NCBI GenBank assembly: GCA_002377605.1 | Contig: DFQD01000235.1 | Span: forward strand, 1 to 10,204 | From: Gammaproteobacteria bacterium UBA3498 | GTDB lineage: Bacteria > Pseudomonadota > Gammaproteobacteria > Pseudomonadales > Pseudohongiellaceae | DNA: 10,204 nt | Direction: 5' to 3' | In this document: piece by piece, positions 7,101 through 10,204 of the stretch | Position numbering within the stretch: position 1 is the stretch's first letter | Layout of the letters: each line of letters begins with the position of its first letter | Made by a program: the position numbers and the translations under genes | Notes under the pieces: generated by a model | Database searches by the model: none | Told to the model about the DNA's origin: nothing | Seen by the model: only the letters and a program-made list of their open reading frames with translations

Positions 7101-7156
7101 GGATAGAATGTAGTGAGCCATTCTCCGACGCCTGCGAAAACAGCCTAGCAGAGAAG

Positions 7157-7858
7157 TTATCTAACAATAGAAACTGCGGAATTGAATTCCGCCAAAGCAT
7201 CACTCGGAGAATCGGCTCGGGTTATAGGCCTTCCTATTACCAAAAAGTTACTGCCATTTTGAATCGCTTCGGTCGGACCCACTACTCTTCTTTGATCGCC
7301 GCTGACATCTTCTTGCCTTCTAATGCCCGGAGTAACTAACATAAAGTCATCAGAAAGCTGGGTTCTCAAAAGCTTGGTCTCCGCCGCCGAACAAACCACA
7401 CCATCAAGCCCGGATTCTCGAGCAAGAAATGCCAATCTATTAACCTGCTCTTCTGTTTGGAACAACATGCCAACCTCTTTCAAATCTTCATTCACCAGAC
7501 TTGTCAGGACCGTAACTCCAATAATGAATGGCCGATCTGTTCCAAAGCGATCTAACGCTTCCCGAGCACTTTCCATCATTGCTCTACCGCCTGAGGTATG
7601 AACATTTAACATCCAAACACCTAGATCAGCAGCAACTGATACTGCGCGGGCAACGGTATTAGGTATGTCATGAAATTTGAGATCTAGGAATACATCAAAC
7701 TCTCGACTTACTATCTCCTTTACGAGTTGTGGGCCGGCAGCAGTGAAAAGCTCTTTGCCTACTTTTACTCTGCATAAGGTGGGATCGAGATGGTCCAGAA
7801 ATTGGAGAGTTAGATCGGCAGTTTCGAAATCAAGGGCAATGATTATACTTTTGTTCAG
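7157..7858 (-). CDS. pyrF: Orotidine 5'-phosphate decarboxylase with apparent CTG start
   Basis: Cytoplasmic enzyme for the last step of UMP synthesis, OMP to UMP plus CO2. From CTG 7858 the product is 233 residues, like the 232 of P. aeruginosa, beginning (M)NKSIIALDFETAD. It includes CRVKVGKELF, the catalytic FLDLKFHDIPNT with the Lys and Asp of DxKxxD, LGVWMLNVHTSGG, VTVLTS, GLDGVVCSA, LVTPGIR and FLVIGRPIT. The first ordinary start inside the frame is ATG 7612, which would discard the catalytic residues. Upstream in the same frame, ATG 7903 is stopped after four codons by TAG at 7891-7889, and no ATG, GTG or TTG lies between. The CTG has GGGAG ten bases upstream and sits where relatives begin. 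Alternatives are a sequencing error, a recent nonsense mutation, or amber readthrough. It follows lapB by 56 bases on the same strand, a conserved pairing. Family certain; start unresolved. Confidence 0.93.
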   Translation of the reverse strand: MNKSIIIALDFETADLTLQFLDHLDPTLCRVKVGKELFTAAGPQLVKEIVSREFDVFLDLKFHDIPNTVARAVSVAADLGVWMLNVHTSGGRAMMESAREALDRFGTDRPFIIGVTVLTSLVNEDLKEVGMLFQTEEQVNRLAFLARESGLDGVVCSAAETKLLRTQLSDDFMLVTPGIRRQEDVSGDQRRVVGPTEAIQNGSNFLVIGRPITRADSPSDALAEFNSAVSIVR

Positions 7859-7868
7859 TTTGGGTGAA

Positions 7869-7873
7869 CTCCC
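7869..7873 (-). promoter_or_regulatory. Ribosome binding site supporting the CTG start of pyrF
   Basis: GGGAG on the minus strand lies ten bases before the CTG at 7858. It is the only purine-rich Shine-Dalgarno-like sequence in the gap that is suitably spaced to a codon in the pyrF frame. The GGAGG in the lapB 3' end is 18 bases before ATG 7903, too far to be ideal. Confidence 0.5.
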
Positions 7874-7878
7874 GGAAG

Positions 7879-7890
7879 AGCAATATTGCT
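7879..7890. repeat. 12-base perfect palindrome AGCAATATTGCT in the lapB-pyrF gap
   Basis: The sequence is its own reverse complement and covers two bases of the in-frame TAG. Eight-base palindrome GAGCGCTC (7894-7901) lies three bases away. Together they make GAGC...GCTC ends (7878-7901). They may be an operator or chance; neither has a T run to act as terminator. Confidence 0.4.
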
Positions 7891-7914
7891 ACGGAGCGCT
7901 CATTTTACACTAAA

Positions 7915-9105
7915 TCAAGCGCCTCCCGCTTCTAAAATTGGTTTGATCCTGTCCCATTTTTGGCAGCTGGGACATAACCAATAAAGAGATCGTGTCTCAT
8001 AACCGCAATGATTGCACTGGTAAACAGGATTTTTACGTACCAACCTGCCGACCATTTGTTGCAATAAACTCAAGTTGCTACTTAAAGCAGCGTCTGTACG
8101 TGGAATTTGTAACTTCAATAACTCAACTATTCCCGTTAGAGACGGTCTTCGCGTTAAATAATCATTAAGAAACTCAATGGCAGCTTCGTCGCCGGCTCGA
8201 TTCTTCACCAAGTCAGAAAGTGCCAAGACTACGCTGACATCAGGTTCATCGGGCAAGGTGTTTGTAAGAATCTTTTCGTACTCTGGCATGTTTTGAATTT
8301 GTTCATAACATTCACCTAAGGGGCCGAGCACCTGGCTGGTAAATTCAGGATTATTTGTTCGTATCCGAACTAGCTCTTTGATTGCGGCTTTAAAATTACC
8401 TAACAGTTGCTCAATACGAGCTAGTAATAACGATGCCCGAACATTTTTACGATCGAAAGTAAGTGCTCGCCTAACCTCATCTTTCGCTTTTGAATTTTGT
8501 GCGTTATTTAAGTTTTGTTCTGCTAACTCACAACAATAATGAGCAGCTGCTGCTCTAATATCGCTATCTTTTTTGTGATTATTATTAGTTAATAACAGGG
8601 TTGAACAATCGATCGCCTTACCCCATTCTTTTTCCCGCTGATAAATCGTGATGAGATGTCGCAACGCCTCCCATTTCCCATTTGAGCCTTCTTCAAGAAT
8701 TTCTTTTAATAGTCTTTCTGCTCTATCTAATAGCCCAGCAGAAATATAGTCGATAGAAAGCTGTAAGCGGGTTGAATCGGTAAAAGACTTGTCCAAACCA
8801 GGACGCGCCAATAGCGCTTGATGTACTTTTATAGCTTTATCTACTTTCCCTCTTCTCCGCAAAAGGGCGCCGATAGCCAAATGTGTTTCTATATTGTCGT
8901 TATCTATTTCAAGGGCTTTTATAAAAATATCGATCGCTTCGTCCGGCTCATCATTTAATAAGTAGTTTAGTCCTACAAAATAATCCGCAAGCATCTCATT
9001 AGTGCCACGATCTTTAGTAAAAGCTTTTGATGAAGATATTCGCCCGAGTAACCATCCCGCAAGCACGGCAATTAACAACATAAAATAAATCCAAAGGCTA
9101 TCCAT
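7915..9105 (-). CDS. lapB: Lipopolysaccharide assembly protein B (YciM)
   Basis: A 396-residue inner-membrane-anchored TPR protein (389 in E. coli). In E. coli LapB works with the FtsH protease to control degradation of LpxC, and so the rate of lipid A synthesis. Residues about 4-21 form one transmembrane anchor (IYFMLLIAVLAGWLLGR). Helical TPR repeats fill about 40-340, with YFVGLNYLLNDEPDEAIDIF and ETHLAIGALLRRRGKVDKAI matching the E. coli protein. The C-terminus is a rubredoxin-like metal knuckle with C364, C367, C378 and C381 in CNHCGY and CPSCQKW, needed for function in the family. Its ATG is five bases beyond the lapA stop, indicating translational coupling as in E. coli. It is followed by pyrF. 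Identity is secure. Confidence 0.96.
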   Translation of the reverse strand: MDSLWIYFMLLIAVLAGWLLGRISSSKAFTKDRGTNEMLADYFVGLNYLLNDEPDEAIDIFIKALEIDNDNIETHLAIGALLRRRGKVDKAIKVHQALLARPGLDKSFTDSTRLQLSIDYISAGLLDRAERLLKEILEEGSNGKWEALRHLITIYQREKEWGKAIDCSTLLLTNNNHKKDSDIRAAAAHYCCELAEQNLNNAQNSKAKDEVRRALTFDRKNVRASLLLARIEQLLGNFKAAIKELVRIRTNNPEFTSQVLGPLGECYEQIQNMPEYEKILTNTLPDEPDVSVVLALSDLVKNRAGDEAAIEFLNDYLTRRPSLTGIVELLKLQIPRTDAALSSNLSLLQQMVGRLVRKNPVYQCNHCGYETRSLYWLCPSCQKWDRIKPILEAGGA

Positions 9106-9110
9106 GTTTA

Positions 9111-9419
9111 TTACAAATCCGTGAAACTCATCGCCCGCAGCTGTGAAACTTCTTGCTGCGCTTCATTCAACTGCTTACTCAATCTTTTAATTTCATATTT
9201 AGATTTTAGATTTTTAAATATTCCCAATCCAAGCAGAAGGCCTATTATTCCACCCATCACAAAGGCTCCAATAATCCACACTGAAACTGGCTGCGGAGGA
9301 AACTCCCAAACACCAACCGAAATTTCCACAAGGGTTGTATTGAAATAGGTAAAACTTATACTCACCGTAAAAACCAGTACCAAAAATACAGCTGAAAGCA
9401 GTTTAGTAATTTTACGCAT
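9111..9419 (-). CDS. lapA: Lipopolysaccharide assembly protein A (YciS, DUF1049)
   Basis: A 102-residue inner-membrane protein, the usual partner of LapB (E. coli LapA is also 102). Two transmembrane segments are visible, about 6-26 (LLSAVFLVLVFTVSISFTYF) and about 47-69 (a glycine-rich helix with VMGGIIGLLLGLGIF). A short charged cytoplasmic tail at about 70-96 (KYEIKRLSKQLNEAQQEV) is likely a coiled coil. The family residues VEISVGVWEFP between the helices are typical. AGGA lies about ten bases before the ATG. The gene starts 63 bases after the strong ihfB terminator, so it should have its own promoter in 9420-9480, but I could not pick convincing boxes. In E. coli the operon is heat-shock responsive; nothing here proves that. 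Confidence 0.92.
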   Translation of the reverse strand: MRKITKLLSAVFLVLVFTVSISFTYFNTTLVEISVGVWEFPPQPVSVWIIGAFVMGGIIGLLLGLGIFKNLKSKYEIKRLSKQLNEAQQEVSQLRAMSFTDL

Positions 9420-9436
9420 CTCTATACATCCTGCAC

Positions 9437-9446
9437 TGTCATGACA
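9437..9446. repeat. Palindrome TGTCATGACA in the lapA leader
   Basis: A 10-base perfect palindrome located 18-27 bases upstream of the lapA start codon, flanked loosely by CTG and CAG. The CTG-to-CAG spacing is nine, not the ten of an E. coli LexA box. It may be an operator or a small hairpin near the ribosome binding site. Confidence 0.3.
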
Positions 9447-9472
9447 TCAGGTTCGATCAGATAAATTCTGCT

Positions 9473-9506
9473 AAAACAAAAACGGCATAACCAGAAGGTT
9501 ATGCCG
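9473..9506 (-). terminator. Intrinsic terminator of ihfB
   Basis: On the minus strand CGGCATAACC (9506-9497) and GGTTATGCCG (9492-9483) form a perfect 10-bp stem with a TTCT loop, followed directly by TTTTTGTTTT (9482-9473). It starts 26 bases past the ihfB stop codon and separates the ihfB transcript from lapAB. This is the clearest regulatory signal in the window. Confidence 0.95.
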
Positions 9507-9532
9507 CTCTATTATTACTTTTCGTGCAAAAT

Positions 9533-9838
9533 CTACAGCACTTGGTATTCAGCCAACATGATATGGTTGACACGATCTCTCAATTCTTTTCCTGGCTTGA
9601 AGTGCGGCACATATTTACCACTAAGTGCAACTGGAGTGCCTGTCTTCGGATTACGACCAATCCTTGGTACGCGATAATGCAAAGAAAAACTACCAAATCC
9701 TCTTATTTCGATTCTTTCTCCCTCAGATAAAACCTGGGACATACATTCTAGAATCGCCTTGACTGCCAACTCAACATCTTTTGATGACAACTGGGTTTGC
9801 TTGGCCGCTATGCGGTCGATCAGTTCAGACTTAGTCAT
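9533..9838 (-). CDS. ihfB: Integration host factor subunit beta
   Basis: The beta chain of the heterodimeric DNA-bending protein IHF, which acts in the nucleoid in transcription, replication and site-specific recombination. The 101 residues exceed E. coli's 94 by a short C-terminal tail (about 95-101, ending LAEYQVL). MTKSELIDRIAAKQTQL starts the dimerisation helices. GERIEIRGFGSFSLHYR (about 40-56) precedes the beta-ribbon arm with RNPKTG at 62-67, whose proline (64) intercalates into DNA. VPHFKPGKELRDRVN is the C-terminal signature. IEIRGFGSFSLHYR favours the beta chain over IhfA or HU. AGGGG lies seven bases before the ATG. rpsA is 125 bases upstream on the same strand, the standard order, and a strong terminator follows. 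Confident call. Confidence 0.97.
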   Translation of the reverse strand: MTKSELIDRIAAKQTQLSSKDVELAVKAILECMSQVLSEGERIEIRGFGSFSLHYRVPRIGRNPKTGTPVALSGKYVPHFKPGKELRDRVNHIMLAEYQVL

Positions 9839-9905
9839 AGTTTTCCCCTGTGCTCTAAACTGTACTTGAACCCTTAAAACTAGTTAAGAAGCTCCGTAAT
9901 CAACG

Positions 9906-9934
9906 ATTCTAACTTACTATCCTAAGATCAAAGC
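9906..9934 (-). promoter_or_regulatory. Weak candidate promoter of ihfB
   Basis: In the rpsA-ihfB gap TAGAAT (9911-9906, minus strand) matches five of six -10 positions. No good -35 exists at 16-18 bases: CTTTGA at 16 is poor, and TTGATC is only 14 away. In E. coli ihfB has its own promoters besides readthrough from rpsA, which makes a promoter here plausible. No rpsA terminator hairpin is evident in the gap. Confidence 0.25.
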
Positions 9935-9963
9935 CCCACAATATCAGATAGTTAGGCCTTCAG

Positions 9964-10204
9964 CTAACCTTTGTCCATTTCTGCCTTTATTAAATCACCG
10001 ATAGTTCCTGGTGACACATCGCTGCCGTCCAGATCTTTATGCTCTTGAAGCGCTGCCTTTTCGTCATCAATCTCGATCGCCTTAACCGATAAACTAATAA
10101 CACGATTCTTGCGATCTACACTTACTATCTTAACTTCGATCTCTTCTCCTTCCTTAAGCACATTGCGTACATCTTCAATTTTATCTCTACTAATTTCAGA
10201 AGCT
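9964..10204 (-). CDS. rpsA: 30S ribosomal protein S1, C-terminal end (cut by window edge)
   Basis: Seventy-nine C-terminal residues of ribosomal protein S1, which binds mRNA for translation initiation on the small subunit. The visible part starts ASEISRDKIEDVRNVLKEGE and continues EIEVKIVSVDRKNRVISLSVKA, the second half of the last S1 (OB-fold) RNA-binding repeat. A tail, GTIGDLIKAEMDKG, resembles S1 C-termini of pseudomonad relatives. The gene enters from the right edge and its start is outside the window. It precedes ihfB, as in most gammaproteobacteria. Identity rests on this repeat plus synteny and is strong. Confidence 0.94.
   Translation of the reverse strand, partial: ASEISRDKIEDVRNVLKEGEEIEVKIVSVDRKNRVISLSVKAIEIDDEKAALQEHKDLDGSDVSPGTIGDLIKAEMDKG

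Noticed and set aside
7889..7891. Amber at pyrF codon 5 as programmed recoding (for example pyrrolysine)
   Set aside because: Pyrrolysine systems are not expected in this type of organism, and residues after the TAG (QYCSSGSSP) are not PyrF-like. A downstream CTG start explains the conservation more simply.
9121..9348. Plus-strand open frame of 75 codons opposite lapA
   Set aside because: Antisense shadow of a well-supported gene, with no independent evidence.
9436..9450. LexA-like site upstream of lapA (CTG...CAG)
   Set aside because: The spacing is nine bases rather than ten and the interior is not AT-rich as in LexA sites; only the palindrome itself is kept as an observation.

Overview
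The window is a compact chromosomal housekeeping segment, probably from an AT-leaning (visually a little over 40% GC) marine-type gammaproteobacterium of the broad Pseudomonadales/Cellvibrionales kind. The evidence is gene order and protein character. rpsA-ihfB-lapA-lapB-pyrF is a gammaproteobacterial arrangement. The O-antigen initiation pair (WbpL-like transferase and WbpM-like dehydratase) between ihfB and uvrB, next to tRNA-Asn, recalls the O-antigen locus boundary of Pseudomonas aeruginosa. The genus cannot be fixed from the sequence alone.

Layout, left to right. The 5' part of thrS (minus strand, cut by the window edge) lies downstream of tRNA-Val(GAC). A strong promoter-like element (TCGACA-18-TATAAT) just past the end of uvrB could serve both. 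uvrB follows (minus). A plus-strand block then holds tRNA-Asn(GTT), with its own promoter, and a secreted cyclophilin (ppiA-like). This block converges on a long minus-strand series: wbpM-like dehydratase, wbpL-like phosphosugar transferase, pyrF, lapB, lapA, ihfB (closed by a textbook intrinsic terminator), and the 3' end of rpsA at the right edge. No gene-free stretch reaches 300 bases; the longest are about 140-220 bases.

How the genes relate. LapA and LapB are inner-membrane proteins that tune lipopolysaccharide output. WbpM-like and WbpL-like proteins would make a 4-keto-6-deoxy-HexNAc sugar nucleotide and load an amino sugar phosphate onto undecaprenyl phosphate, the first steps of a surface glycan. 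Envelope genes thus sit among translation (rpsA, thrS, tRNAs), nucleoid (ihfB), pyrimidine (pyrF) and DNA repair (uvrB) genes. No polymerase, flippase or further glycosyltransferase lies between pyrF and uvrB, so the locus is a minimal version of the usual O-antigen cluster.

No obviously new system is present. The most notable point is pyrF. Its conserved reading frame has no ATG, GTG or TTG that would include the catalytic residues, apart from an ATG followed four codons later by an in-frame amber. The best candidate start is a CTG at 7858 preceded by GGGAG, which gives a normal 233-residue enzyme. The second is the region between pyrF and the wbpL-like gene, which is packed with overlapping inverted repeats, including two that are mutually exclusive, next to a perfect TATAAT.
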